Part shown: positions 21,509 through 32,107 of the stretch, one piece after another | Position numbering within the stretch: the first letter of the stretch is position 1 | How the letters are laid out: every line of letters starts with the position of its first letter | Assembly: GCA_012934845.2 (NCBI GenBank) | Contig: WNNJ02002220.1 | Location: 34,997 to 98,996, forward strand | Length of the DNA: 64,000 nt | Source: Pomphorhynchus laevis | Taxonomy: Eukaryota > Acanthocephala > Palaeacanthocephala > Echinorhynchida > Pomphorhynchidae | Reading direction: 5' to 3' | Notes under the pieces: generated by a model | What the model was told of the DNA's origin: nothing | Databases searched by the model: none | Seen by the model: the letters and a program-made list of their open reading frames with translations, nothing else | Translations under genes and position numbers: made by a program

Positions 21509-24418
21509 TCAAGCAGTTAAATTGTTAAAATGGGATCGGATTTGTCGTTTGAAGCACTGCAGGGAAGTTGATTGGCGTATATGAATGGGCAGATGATTCC
21601 ACGATAGAGGAGCAGCCACCAGGAAGGAGCGGAGTCCAAAGGAGGTAGAGTAGTTTGGGACATGTAAAAGAAGGGAATTACAGGAACGCAAGGAACAGTA
21701 AACAGGACGGGAATTATCAAGAAAATGAAGGTTTAGAAATGAAGGGGTATGAAAAGTTACAAGGCGGAAAGCAACGATAAGAAGACGAATTTGAACACGA
21801 CAATAAATTGTAGGCAAATCGAGAGAAGCAAGATGGTAGGATGTGTGATCAAAACGACGAAGACGGAGGAGAATTCGGACAGCTGCGTTGACGATACGTT
21901 GTAGGGGAAGAAGAGTGGATTTAGGTGAGTTGGAAAATAGACTAAGACAATAATCGAGTCTAGAAAAAAGGAGAGATGATATGAGAGTCATACAAGAAGG
22001 GAAATCGATCAATCTACGAACTTGACGGAGGTTGCGGAGTATCAAGGTAGATGAGCGTACTTTATCTCTAACGAAAGGTTTAAGTGAAAGTCGGTTGTCA
22101 AAATGGAAGCCTAGGAAAACGAGATTATCAACGATAGGAAGAATTGTAGAATTTAATGATACGGAGGGAGGTTCGAAGCCGAGGCGTCGAGGTAGGATCC
22201 ACATAATTTTGGATTTATCAGGATTCAGAGAAAGGCGAAGGGAAGAAAGATGATTGGAAATTGAGACAAGACAGTCGGAAGCAGAAACACTAAGATCGTG
22301 AATACGATAAACAGGTGCATGAGCATAGATGAGAATGTCATCAGCATATTGCATAACATGGAAGTTAAATTTATGAGAAATCGAAGACAAATCACCAAGA
22401 AGAAGAGAGAAAAGTATAGGGCCTAATACGGAGCCTTGCGGAACACCGGACGGAATGGACGAAGGATGGGAGAGAGAAGAGTTAGAATATACGCGAAATG
22501 TACGGTTTGATAGATATGAAGAAAACCATGATACAGTGGGTAAAGAGAAGCCATAATCATGACGAAGGCGATGGAGAAGAATCGAGTGATCGACGATGTC
22601 AAAAGCAGACGATAGATCAAGAGAAACTATGACACTACATAATTTATGATCGCGCGATATGAGTAAGTCGTTATAAACTTTAAGACATGCAATTTCGGTA
22701 GAGTAATTAGAGCGAAAAGCGGCTTGGAAGGGAGGAAATAAGTTAGAGGAATAGAGATATGTATTAACTTGCTTAAGAATGAGACGCTCAAGGAGTTTAG
22801 AGAGGGTTGGGAGAAGTGAGATTGGACGGTACGAAGATGGTAGTGAAGAGTCGAGAGATTGCTTTTTGATGATAGGACGAACAGTGGCGCATTTCCAGAT
22901 GGAAGGAAATGTACGGCTACGGATGGACGAGTTGAACAATGTGGTTAGGAAGGGTAAGATAAAGGAGCAGATATTTTTAAGCAAGTGAGTTGGAATTGGG
23001 TCAGAAGGAGAGGTTTTATTAGGTAATGACAGCAGAACCGAAGAAACTTCATCAGACGAAACGGGAAGAAGGTGGAATAGTTCTGGGAGGGAAGTATTTA
23101 AAGAGAAGAGTGGGTACAAGGGGGCTATGGGTAGTAGGGAAAGTAAATTAGATAGCTTAGTTTGTAGATAAGAAGAAAATTCATCAGGATTTATATTACA
23201 AGGGGTAGATGATCGTGAAAGAATTGAGTTTAAGATTTTCCAATGAGATTTCGAGTTGGAAGATGACTCGAGTTGATTTCGCCAAAAGAGAGTACGTTTA
23301 GTACGTATAAGAATGAGATGTGAACGGCGTTGAGAAAAGTAGGAATCACGAAGATTTGGAGGGAGTGAGTTGGGTGAACGTTTAAGAAAGCGTTTATACA
23401 TACGAAAAGAGTGACGGAGTCGACGCTTAGAAAGACTACAGTCAGAATCGAACCAGGGAGCATGGCGCAAGCGCTGGGAACGTCGAAGTCGACTAGGTAG
23501 AAGGTTATTGAGGATCGACGTAAGTTCAGAATCAAACAGAATGCAGAGATCATCGGGAGAGAGATAGTTAAGAGGAAGTGAAAAGAGTGAAGAATTGAGT
23601 AAGGCTGTGCAGAGAATAGGGATATCGAGAAGCTTCCAGGGTCGACTTGGTGTAGATAATGGTAAAGGCGGAGAAGGAGGATGGGGACGAGTAAGAGTAA
23701 GAGTGACAAGGAAATGATCGGACAAACCAGGATCAGTAATTGACAAGGAGGTATAGTCATTGAAGCAGTTAGGAACAGCAATGATGTCGAGAGCACCGCC
23801 GAGAATATGAGTTGGGCTTGTTGAAAGTAATTTATAGTTAAAATCAGAAAAAAGATTAGTTAAAGTGATAGAGTCAGAGTCAGACGGGCGATCAAGACGA
23901 ATGTTAAAGTCACCGAGAACAAAAGAAGGAGTATAAGACAATGAACAGTGAGACATTAGATCTGCAAGGTCGTTAAAGAAGATACGTGATGGGGCAACTG
24001 AACCTGGACGGTATACAATCACAAGTTCCAGAGGGAAAGGCGTTGATAATCTGCATATGAGTAATTCGAACGAGGTGTAACGGATGTTAACGTTGATTTT
24101 ACGTAAAGACATTGGGTGACGAGCAATGGCAACAATACCGCCATGGTTAGACGCAGTAGATGTATGAGATGTAATTTGACGAGCTGATTCAACTAGAGAA
24201 CAACCAGAGCGACATAGACGACGAATAGCAAGATCGTCGGAGTCAGTGTGCCAGGATTCGGTAATGCAGAGAATATCGATAGATAATTGATCGAAGATAT
24301 CGAGAAGCATATCAGCTTTATGAAGAATGGAGCGAGTATTGAATAGACTAAGACGAAAAGTATGCTTAGGAGCGAGATCGATTAGCGAAGAAGACAAGGG
24401 GGAGAGATGGGACGCCAT
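21509..24418 (-). CDS. LINE D2 ORF2: endonuclease + reverse transcriptase, intact
   Basis: Uninterrupted 969-residue frame, full length for the family. Endonuclease (about residues 20-240): LFNTRSILHKAD, CITESWH, NHGGIVAIARHP, VIVYRPGS, VLGDFNIRLDRPSD, GLSDHFLVTL. RT (about 440-720): IIKKQ, SSYRPISLLPTLSKLLERL, IVSLDLSSAFDIVDH (motif A), GVPQGSVLGPILFSLLL (B), MQYADDILIYAHA (C). Post-RT region continues to residue 969. All catalytic residues recognised are present. It nicks target DNA and copies the element RNA in the nucleus. Its AUG overlaps the end of ORF1 as in D1. ORF1 of this copy is damaged, so autonomous activity is doubtful. Confidence 0.92.
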   Translation of the reverse strand: MASHLSPLSSSLIDLAPKHTFRLSLFNTRSILHKADMLLDIFDQLSIDILCITESWHTDSDDLAIRRLCRSGCSLVESARQITSHTSTASNHGGIVAIARHPMSLRKINVNIRYTSFELLICRLSTPFPLELVIVYRPGSVAPSRIFFNDLADLMSHCSLSYTPSFVLGDFNIRLDRPSDSDSITLTNLFSDFNYKLLSTSPTHILGGALDIIAVPNCFNDYTSLSITDPGLSDHFLVTLTLTRPHPPSPPLPLSTPSRPWKLLDIPILCTALLNSSLFSLPLNYLSPDDLCILFDSELTSILNNLLPSRLRRSQRLRHAPWFDSDCSLSKRRLRHSFRMYKRFLKRSPNSLPPNLRDSYFSQRRSHLILIRTKRTLFWRNQLESSSNSKSHWKILNSILSRSSTPCNINPDEFSSYLQTKLSNLLSLLPIAPLYPLFSLNTSLPELFHLLPVSSDEVSSVLLSLPNKTSPSDPIPTHLLKNICSFILPFLTTLFNSSIRSRTFPSIWKCATVRPIIKKQSLDSSLPSSYRPISLLPTLSKLLERLILKQVNTYLYSSNLFPPFQAAFRSNYSTEIACLKVYNDLLISRDHKLCSVIVSLDLSSAFDIVDHSILLHRLRHDYGFSLPTVSWFSSYLSNRTFRVYSNSSLSHPSSIPSGVPQGSVLGPILFSLLLGDLSSISHKFNFHVMQYADDILIYAHAPVYRIHDLSVSASDCLVSISNHLSSLRLSLNPDKSKIMWILPRRLGFEPPSVSLNSTILPIVDNLVFLGFHFDNRLSLKPFVRDKVRSSTLILRNLRQVRRLIDFPSCMTLISSLLFSRLDYCLSLFSNSPKSTLLPLQRIVNAAVRILLRLRRFDHTSYHLASLDLPTIYCRVQIRLLIVAFRLVTFHTPSFLNLHFLDNSRPVYCSLRSCNSLLLHVPNYSTSFGLRSFLVAAPLSWNHLPIHIRQSTSLQCFKRQIRSHFNNLTA

Positions 24419-25708
24419 CGAATTTTTGGCCTTGTGTGAAGAACGTGAAAATTTCCGTTGATTTTACGTATAGATAAGGATGACTCGCCGTTTGTTTCAC
24501 GTCGATGTTTTTCAATGCGAGCTAAATTGAGCTGGGCAATATCAGAAGGGGAGCGGTCAGGAAAGATACGGCAAGTAGATGAAGTGGTAAGAAGTTTAAA
24601 ACGTTGGGAGAGTACCGAAGAGGCATGTGAACTATGTCGGAAAACGATTTTTAAGAGTGGAGGACTGAGATGATTTGATTTAGTGGATTTGTTTAAACGA
24701 ATAAAGGATACAGGAGCGATATTATTGAAGAGTGATGGGTTATCATCAGGAAGAATGGTTGCTAGGATAGACCTGAAAGCAGATACATCATCATCGAGGC
24801 GAGATTGTGGAGAAGCAGATTCGGAAAGCTTTAAGTTTGATATGATTATACAGCGATCGCGCGAAGGAAAACGATTTCGTGGAAGTGGTGGACGGACAGA
24901 GCTGGTTGGAGTCGAGGTAGATGAGCAGATAGAAGTGGAAATGACAGGGTTGCTTGATAAAGAATTAATATTGGTTGGAGCAAGTGTGACAGGAGCGGGG
25001 TGTTGAATCGGTTGATCAGAGATGTGACTGGATATGATTTTAAATGAAGGATGTAACTTATTGGGAAGTGTTACGTGGGAGGTAGAGTAAGGAGAATTAA
25101 AATAGGTTGGGGCATGAGTGACAGGAATGGAGTGTTGAATTAGTTGATCGGAAATGTTACTGGAAATGATTTTGATGGAAGGGTGTAAATTATTGAGAGG
25201 TGATACAGGGGGGGGTCGAGTAAGGAGTTCGTGAGGAGAATAAAGAAGTTTGAGATTTATTTAGATTGGGGGAGGAATAGGAAAGAGGAGGTACGAGATG
25301 AAAAGCTTTGCCGTTAGCATTGTTAGAATGAGAAAGATTAATGGAAGTTTGGTACGTAGTTGAACGAGGAGTGTGTGAGAGAGTAGGTTCAATAATGGGA
25401 TTATATGATGCGAAGTCAGGTGTTGATGCGAGGGAAACATCTAAAACAGCATTGGTCTGAGTGGTAGTGTGTGATACAGGAGTAGATGAGCAGGATAACT
25501 GTAGTAGTCGTACTGATGTACAAAAACCGCAAGTGAAATGTTTACGTTTATACACCGAGTGGTCGGATATTTTAACACGAACAAGTGTCCATACATCGCA
25601 ATCTTTGGAATCGCATCCAACTTCAAAGCTGGTATAACCATCATTGCATTCAGATGTGGAAGATTGTTGATCAGGAACAGGGATCTGAGATCGCGCTTTT
25701 TTAGGCAT
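24382..25708 (-). pseudogene. LINE D2 ORF1: PHD-like zinc finger protein, frameshifted
   Basis: Starts MPKKARSQIPVPDQ at 25708. PHD-like half-finger: VGCDSKDCDVW ... HFTCGFC (C-x4-C-x2-W, C-x2-C). The frame closes at 25190; comparison with D3 shows one extra G in the G8 run at 25208-25215. Beyond it, matching sequence resumes, ending RRETNGESSLSIR and HTRPKIRWR at the ORF2 start. Two ~130-bp units (24963-25092 and 25097-25229) encoding ISDQ-IQH-PVT-AP are tandemly duplicated in the linker region. Confidence 0.8.
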
Positions 25709-25753
25709 GACCTTTTATCGATAGATTGAGCTCAATCCGCGAGCGTAGCGAGC

Positions 25754-25913
25754 GGAACTGACAGGAATAATCTGGAACTGACAGGAATAATCTGGAACTG
25801 ACAGGAATAATCTGGAACTGACAGGAATAATCTGGAACTGACAGGAATAATCTGGAACTGACAGGAATAATCTGGAACTGACAGGAATAATCTGGAACTG
25901 ACAGGAATAATTG
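25754..25913 (-). repeat. 5' array of eight 20-bp repeats, LINE D2
   Basis: Eight copies of GGAACTGACAGGAATAATCT (plus strand), practically identical, ending 45 bp before the ORF1 start codon. D3 has the same array. Position at the 5' end of the element is like promoter monomers known in some LINEs; promoter function is an inference. Confidence 0.92.
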
Positions 25914-25914
25914 T

Positions 25915-26690
25915 GTGTTTAAGGTCTTAAAATTTTTTGTTCTTATGACTGTTCCAGTGGATCCAGTTAAAATTAGTGAATTTTTTGTCTCTGACTTTGA
26001 TGGAGAGGTGCTTCCTCCTTTAAAGAAACATGTGAATCTTGCGATTATTACTCCTAACACACCTGTAGCCAGAAACATGTCGTTTAACGTTTACCTAAGA
26101 AAATTTGTTCAAGCACTACCTGCCAGAGTAATTTTTAACTTTGCGAGAGTTATTAATAACACGTACAGAATCTCCTTTGTTACTCCCGACCTTTCCTCAT
26201 CCTATGAAAAGTTTTTCAACGATAATCTCTCGAACATGGGGGTTCTTACCCTTAAACCAATTATGGCCTTAATAAAAGTGACCTTAATAAATCACTGGCC
26301 TTAATAATAGTGACATCGAAGTCCTTGAGAAACGCTTTAACCTACACAATGTTAGGTTCATCAATAACAAGGACAATTTGCCTATTCCTATTGCATTTGC
26401 TAATACTGATGAATGCAACGCAGATATTATTTCTAAGGCTGCGCAAAATCCCTTTATGGGGTGTAATCTTAAATTTACAAAAATCATATCAGATAATCTA
26501 GTGTACCACCATTGCAACACATATCACGGCTGGGGGCACTGGAGCTCTAGTTGCAATAAATCAAGAGTCTGTGAGATCTGTGGTTCGAACGACAGCAATC
26601 ACAACTTCGATTGCAGACTTCCTCCAAAATGCTCGAATTGTTGTCTTTCACATCCAGCTTGGTCTAGGATATGTGAAATTTTTTAAAAAT
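25915..26690 (+). pseudogene. LINE A2 ORF1: RRM-like plus three CCHC zinc knuckles
   Basis: Frame 25915-26304 gives an RRM-like N-terminal domain (NLAIITPNTPVARNMSFNVY, YRISFVTPD). After a frame change, 26378-26686 contains three knuckles in a row: CNTYHGWGHWSSSC, CEICGSNDSNHNFDC and CSNCCLSHPAWSRIC. This is the standard Jockey/R1-type Gag-like ORF1, which coats the element RNA. A related N-terminal fragment is at 30040-30290. Confidence 0.8.
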
Positions 26691-27170
26691 ACGCCAGAAG
26701 ACATCTATAAAAGGCGAATTTTGGCTCAAACCCTCCTCCCTGCAACTTCAATCAAATCTACCAACCGTCTTCCAATAATGAAGAAATTCTCGAAATTTGC
26801 AGAAGAATAAATCAAGATACCATAAAGTCAATGCAATCCATGATAGCTAATTTAGTCAACGCTTTATTCTCTTCACCATAGATTTCCTCTACTGATTTGA
26901 TAAAGTCCAACAACGAGTTAAATCTAACTACATGAAAAATTCTTCTAAGAAAATGTCTTCCTCCGTCAGCACAAATAACCCCCTGTTATCAAGCTAACGA
27001 AAAACGGTAATTCTACTTTGGAAATGGCGGTGGCCAACAATAAGAAGGAAAATGAAGATAACGCCTGTAGGCAAGTGTCTCTAACTTGTCCGACTGGGTG
27101 TGGAGAGGGCAAACTTCTAACCTCCAGTTCGGACTAGGAGGAGGCAGCGCACTCCAGCTAGCCTAACACA

Positions 27171-28013
27171 ATGCAAAGTAATCAAGATCCTTTTCCACTG
27201 AATATCCTTCGGTGGAACTCGGGAGGTGATTTTGCCCTTAGACTTTTATCTGGTAGAGATGCAGATGTTATAGGCATTCAGGAGACGCGATCTATACGTA
27301 TCCGTCGGGGCATTACTCGATTTATCTCAAAGCACATCTACACCCACTATACTCCGTACATAACCCCACCTCACTCATCTTCATCTCAAGGTCTTTTAAC
27401 CCTAGTTAAATGCTCCTTACGATCTTCCCTCCTGTTAAACTACTCTTGTCCAGCCCTGTCTTGTTAAGCTATATCACTCTGTAATAACAGCAAACGCATC
27501 AGTATAGCCAATATCTACATCCGTCCAGGGGAGATTCACAAGAACCGTGGCCTCCTGGACCGTATTTTAAATAGTGGCTCTGACATGTTACTTGGTGACT
27601 TAAACGACATAACTGGTTGTTGGATTAATGTAGCACTCCGTAGAGCAAGAAATGACTATCTTATTCATAAATCACCGTCCCCTAACTTACATTGCTCAAC
27701 AACAAATTATCTCCTCGATATATTACTGCTTCATAAGATGTGGTTGTTGAAACCCATCTGCACGGAGCAGTCGCGCCAACAACTGACCGACTCTCATGAC
27801 TTAATTCGCTGGCGGATAGAGGTAGATACGTTGCTTCGAAGGAGGTTTCACTTTGATCCTATCAGAGTGACGTTGTTCCAGGCAGCTATCCAAATCTTCC
27901 TCAGAATTGGAAATGAGAGTGTGACCGAATTTAATTCCTACCTCTCTTCGCAAGCTACCGCGTTGCTTTCGACTACCTATAGAGGTTGTATATACAATTC
28001 CACTCCAGCATAA
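27171..28013 (+). pseudogene. LINE A2 endonuclease region
   Basis: Start MQSNQDPFPLNILRWNSGG, then DVIGIQETRS (catalytic Glu in QET), followed after a break by MLLGDLNDITG (metal-binding Asp-Asn) and LTDSHDLIRW (SDH-like). An APE-type endonuclease in at least two frames; not functional. Confidence 0.75.
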
Positions 28014-28415
28014 CTCAAGGTCCTAGCTAAAATGCTACACCTTCCAAATCTCTCTGTTTCCGCCAAATAGGCCCTCTCGAATGAATACTGGATCACTAGA
28101 TATAGGTTCCAGCTGGGGAAGGATTGCTCACTTTAACCTTTCTCAGTTTTCCTTTTGCAAAATATTCAAGAAGGAGAAGGTGGTATGTTGGAAGGATAGA
28201 GCATTAGGCTAGATTGGTAGTATTGGCCTTGATAAAGTTTTAAAGGAGTCGCTATCCCTACGTAATTATGGAACCACTCAATCACCTTAACCAATTCCGC
28301 CTTGGTGTAACTTCAGGAGTAAGGATTTATCTGTTACAGATATCCTTAACTCCTAGAGGCCACTCAGGGCACCTCCAAATTTCATGCGCCACTCTCCACT
28401 CGGGAATGTAAGCTT

Positions 28416-29389
28416 TTGAAAGACAGTCAGAGAAAGGAAGTCGCCATCACAATGCTATTAGCCTCCCCGTCCGACATTGCTGGCATAAATATCAGCCGTC
28501 GCGTATTTTTACCAAAACAGAAATCGATTACCTGTCCTAAAGATCTGCAAAACATTTCGATACGAAACTCCCTCATCTCCATTTACGAAAAAGCGCTTGC
28601 GCGTAAAATCGGCGACCATCTAAGTAGACAAAATTTAATCCCATTCGGTTTTCATGGGTACTTAAGAGATAGCTCGGTCCATTCAGCAATAGGTGAAGTG
28701 CATCAGTTTTGTCGTGATAATAGCCATCAACTTGCTGTAGCTGTTTTCCTTGACTTTTCTGCTGCATTTGACCGTATCTCTATTCCCTTCGTTATCTTCT
28801 CTCGAAGGTCCCTCGGGTTGCCTGCGAGAATTGTTAATAGGGTGGAGATATTCTGTACACCAAGCAGTTCTAATATGAAGACGACCCTGATGTGAGTCAG
28901 TTCTACCCTATTACGTGTGTGTCTCAAGGATCGTCACTTTCTCCAATCTGATATCTTGCTGCATCCATTGTACTACTCAAGAATTTTAAACGTGATCAAC
29001 ATCTTGTGGTATACGCTGATATTACCACAGTCCTGTGTTCTAGACGCGGATGCAAAGATGTTGTCTCGGACATCAGCCGTTTCTTTTTAAGATTAAAAGA
29101 TCAGTTACCCATATCCAATCTTATTTTAAATTCCTCCAAATCGCAGGTTGTTGTTTTTCATGGCGTCCCTGCGACAAAGAAAAAATTAAAGAGACTAGCA
29201 CTCTCTGCTCTATCCTCTATATTGACTAATCAATCACTCCACATCACGAGTTCATTAAAATACCTGGAGTTTAGCGTTACGGTGAATTGGTTGACAAATA
29301 CTGACCTGGATAGACTCAAACGTATCCTAAAGAGAGCTAGATGGGCCCTGAAACGGGCTCAGCATCTTTCATTAATTGGGAAAACTTAA
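28416..29389 (+). pseudogene. LINE A2 reverse transcriptase region
   Basis: Frame 28416-28895 has FGFHGYLRDSSVHSAIGEV and AVFLDFSAAFDRISI (motif A, Asp present). Frame 29006-29389 begins MVYADITTV, where YADD has become YADI, followed by ILNSSKSQVVVFHG. The motif B region between them is disrupted. Same family as 4307-5038. Confidence 0.8.
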
Positions 29390-29660
29390 GTGCGCCTTTG
29401 GAGTACTTGGACTATCTACGGATTAGTCTTCTTTTCCTGAGGACGTCCCCCAAAGCAAACACTAAGGTTTCTCAAGCTCCTCATCTCACGATTACCGAGC
29501 ATAGTCCGACATGATTAGACTCTGCGGCGTGTTGGATTGGCTGAATGGCTCAGATCCCGGTGGAACTGAGGTCGTGATACATGAAGACATCTATTTACGA
29601 CCGGCTGACTTTAGATTATTTTTTCTCTGCATGTTTTATTTTTAAGAAACTTTTTAGTGG

Positions 29661-30290
29661 TTGTATAGAAAGACGTTTAGTTTTTAAGAAAATCTTTAAT
29701 TTTTTAATTTAAATAAAATAAAAAAGAAGGGAAGCGCCATATTCATTAATATCTTTAAGCCACTAAATGCAGGATCTTCGATTTTCCATGACCCAGACAC
29801 TTGGTGACAATATTTAAGGGCATATTAACCTGAAAAGTAAGTATCGAGATGTATATCGAATTAACTCTGTTATCAACGACTATTCTTTTATATCATCTTC
29901 CGTAAGACTCCTGCACCTTCCACTTTCCTTTCGAGATGTGCACAAGCAAGCAACGGAGCATCAAAGGAAACCAGTTTTTCGAGCAATCTTCGTAAAGAAT
30001 TATGTAAAAACATGATTTCTTCTTCAAATACAGATTACCAAGTTAGTGCAGTTTCATACTTTGATTTTCAGAGTGCGGGGGTACTTCCTCTAACCCTAAA
30101 TTAAAGAATCTGGTGGTCATTTCACCTACGCAGCCAGTGGAGAGACAAACTCTCTTTAATATGTTTCTTAGACAATTCGTAGAAAAATATGTCAACAAAG
30201 TTCTATTTAACTCGATTAAGTTCTTCGAAAATGAAATAAAAATTTCATTTGCAATAGCTGACATATTGAAAAAATACTTGTCATTCTTTT
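29661..30290 (+). mobile_element. Second LINE-A-like ORF1 fragment
   Basis: From about 30040 the plus strand encodes NMFLRQFVEKYVNKVLFN and EIKISFAIAD with upstream YFDFQSAGVLP, aligning with the A2 ORF1 residues DFDGEVLPP, NVYLRKFVQALPARVIFN and RISFVTPD. One frame change lies within it. 29740-30040 may be an older part of the same fragment (RINSVIND resembles A2 sequence). It is a separate, diverged insertion upstream of LINE E. Confidence 0.55.
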
Positions 30291-30437
30291 AAATGAATTT
30301 GAAGAATATGAGTACCATTGAACCAAAAACCATACAAAAAAATTTGGTTTCTCACCTTAAAAAAATTTGGTTTCTGATAAACATACAATTTTTGGTTTCT
30401 AATAAACATACAATTCAGTTCAGCAATCTGAACTGTA

Positions 30438-30818
30438 ATGATCAAAATGGGGAAACGGAGGAAAACGACAAAATCGACTGTGAATAATAATGGATCCCAG
30501 CATTATGTAGAGTGTTCCATGGCCGATTGCCCTGTGTGGACTACTGTTTGGCTACCTATTCGTCTTCCTTCAAATTTTCTTGATAGAGATTTTCTATGCG
30601 GATTTTGTTCAGCATCTTTTCGTAAAGATTTGATAGTTTCAAAGAATGATCAATCGTCTATCAGCCATGACAATTCAAATAGTATCGTTTGTGACAAAGA
30701 TGTTAGTAAAATACAATTCGAACGAAAATGTGGCAAACATCGAAAAGAACAATTATTATCATCAAATAAAGAAAGCGCTCGATTTACAGACAATTCTCAA
30801 ACATGTAATGATCAATAA
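30438..30818 (+). CDS. LINE E upstream small ORF with a PHD-like half-finger
   Basis: 126-residue frame MIKMGKRRKTTKSTV..., with VECSMADCPVW ... FLCGFCSAS, i.e. C-x4-C-x2-W ... C-x2-C. It duplicates the N-terminus of the following ORF1 (MVKQRKTTKRAIATK..., IQCSSEDCSVW ... FYCGYCCAS), sharing even the RKTTK basic start. So this LINE carries two separate ORFs each with the finger. It could be a genuine extra protein (an ORF0) or the remnant of a 5' duplication. Stop at 30816-30818, 53 bp before the next ATG. Confidence 0.65.
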   Translation: MIKMGKRRKTTKSTVNNNGSQHYVECSMADCPVWTTVWLPIRLPSNFLDRDFLCGFCSASFRKDLIVSKNDQSSISHDNSNSIVCDKDVSKIQFERKCGKHRKEQLLSSNKESARFTDNSQTCNDQ

Positions 30819-30870
30819 ATAACATACAACTATTGGTTCCAATTATACCGAAGAACCAATATCAAACATC

Positions 30871-32107
30871 ATGGTCAAACAGAGGAAGACTACAAAGCGA
30901 GCTATTGCAACAAAGTTTGTGGATCATCAGATTCAATGTTCTAGTGAAGATTGTAGTGTGTGGACAAGTGTATCGTTTCCGGAGGAAAAGAAATCTGCGC
31001 TATCGAATAAATCATTTTACTGTGGGTACTGCTGCGCATCTTTGCTAATTCATTTGAAGGGCCATTGTGACGAGAAAATATCTACAAATGCTTCGGAAAG
31101 GAACACATATTCAAAAAGTTGCATCGATCGGGAAGTACAAAGTTCTGGCGAATCAGATACCTATAAAGATATACCCATTCAAGAGTTTCACGTTCAGAAC
31201 ACTAAAAATACAAATAGCGAAATACCAAGTTCATCCCGTATCTGGAAAAAAGGTCATCCAAATTCACGCGTGATGCAAACGTTGAGTAAGAAATTTGAAG
31301 GCAATAGTGCGTCGTCAATATCGGTTGTTAGTGGTGAGCCGTCGGTGTCGCTGGACAATGATGCTTTGAAGGTATCGGACAATTACGAAGTATCGTCTAT
31401 ATCGGTGATTAATGATTATCGCAATGAAATCGGTATAACTGGAGTCACCGATGAACGAGCTTCACACAATGATACAGACGTCGATATAGATAATGTTCAC
31501 TCAGCTTTCAAGTGTATTTGTTCAAATGAGATGGAACAAGGGCGAGACGCAAGAAGCAAACCGGATGAGGGTGGTGACGGCAGCGATTCTTTCAGCAAAA
31601 AAAACGTATTTTGATAATAAAAGTCACACAGATCGCAATCATACATTAAATAGGGGCTGTAACATACTTATTTGGGGTTTAGATGAGTCATCAGCCTCAA
31701 GTGCACAGGAGCGGCTTGATGATGATATTGCCGGTTTACGTGTGTTCTTTTCTAATTTGCTCGAAAAAGGTGAGGAAGAGGTCGCATCGTCTATTTTAGT
31801 AAGGCAGCTCTATAGGTTGGGTAAGAAAAACGATAGATCACGATTGCTAAAGGTTGTGTTAGGATCGGCAGAGCAAGCAAAGTGTCTTTTAGACCGTGGT
31901 TATCGACTTAAAGGTAACAAAATACGAATTTTACGTGATCTTTCTCTCGAAGACAGGCAAAAATTGAAGGATATCAAGGCGGAACTTCATTACAGGCTGC
32001 AAAACGGTGAATCGAATCTGTGCATTCGAAATTTTCGGGTTGTGAGGTGGCGTCCTGCAGTTCGATGGAGATCGATCAATCTTTCTCTAGACCTTACAAC
32101 GCCATGA
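30871..32107 (+). pseudogene. LINE E ORF1: zinc finger + RRM-like, frame change at an A8 run
   Basis: First frame 30871-31614 (247 aa): basic start, PHD-like half-finger at about residues 24-56, Ser-rich linker, ending KKNVF. The second frame (to 32107) supplies GCNILIWGLDESSASS, LLKVVLGSAEQAKCLLDRGYR and IRNFRVVRWRPAVRWRS: an RRM-like C-terminus aligned with D1. The switch lies at eight A's (31597-31604) and needs one base skipped; a -1 slip there leads to a stop after 14 codons. Most likely a one-base gain. Confidence 0.8.

Larger units (their letters stand above)
21435..25913 (-). mobile_element. LINE D2 (CR1/L2-type), near full length with open ORF2
   Basis: Minus strand. From 5': eight 20-bp repeats (25913-25754), ORF1 starting at 25708, intact ORF2 (24418-21509), terminal hairpin at 21479-21463, and a TATATTATTATTAA-like tail. 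Same family as D1 but clearly diverged and AT-richer. It abuts LINE A2 head to head at 25913. Confidence 0.9.
25914..29660 (+). mobile_element. LINE A2 (Jockey/R1-type), decayed
   Basis: Plus-strand element with ORF1 (gag-like with CCHC knuckles, 25915-26690), an endonuclease region (27171-28013) and an RT region (28416-29389), all broken by stops and frame changes. 3' UTR ends near 29660 after CTTTTTAGTGG, matching LINE A1 at 5290. It starts directly at the D2 5' array, head to head. Confidence 0.85.

Noticed and set aside
25701-26078. Minus-strand frame with repeated SVPDYSCQFQIIP
   Set aside because: It is the 20-bp LINE D2 array read through; no start context and it crosses into LINE A2.
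31597-31604. Programmed -1 frameshift at A-AAA-AAC in LINE E ORF1
   Set aside because: The -1 frame meets a stop after 14 codons; the conserved downstream frame requires the opposite shift.
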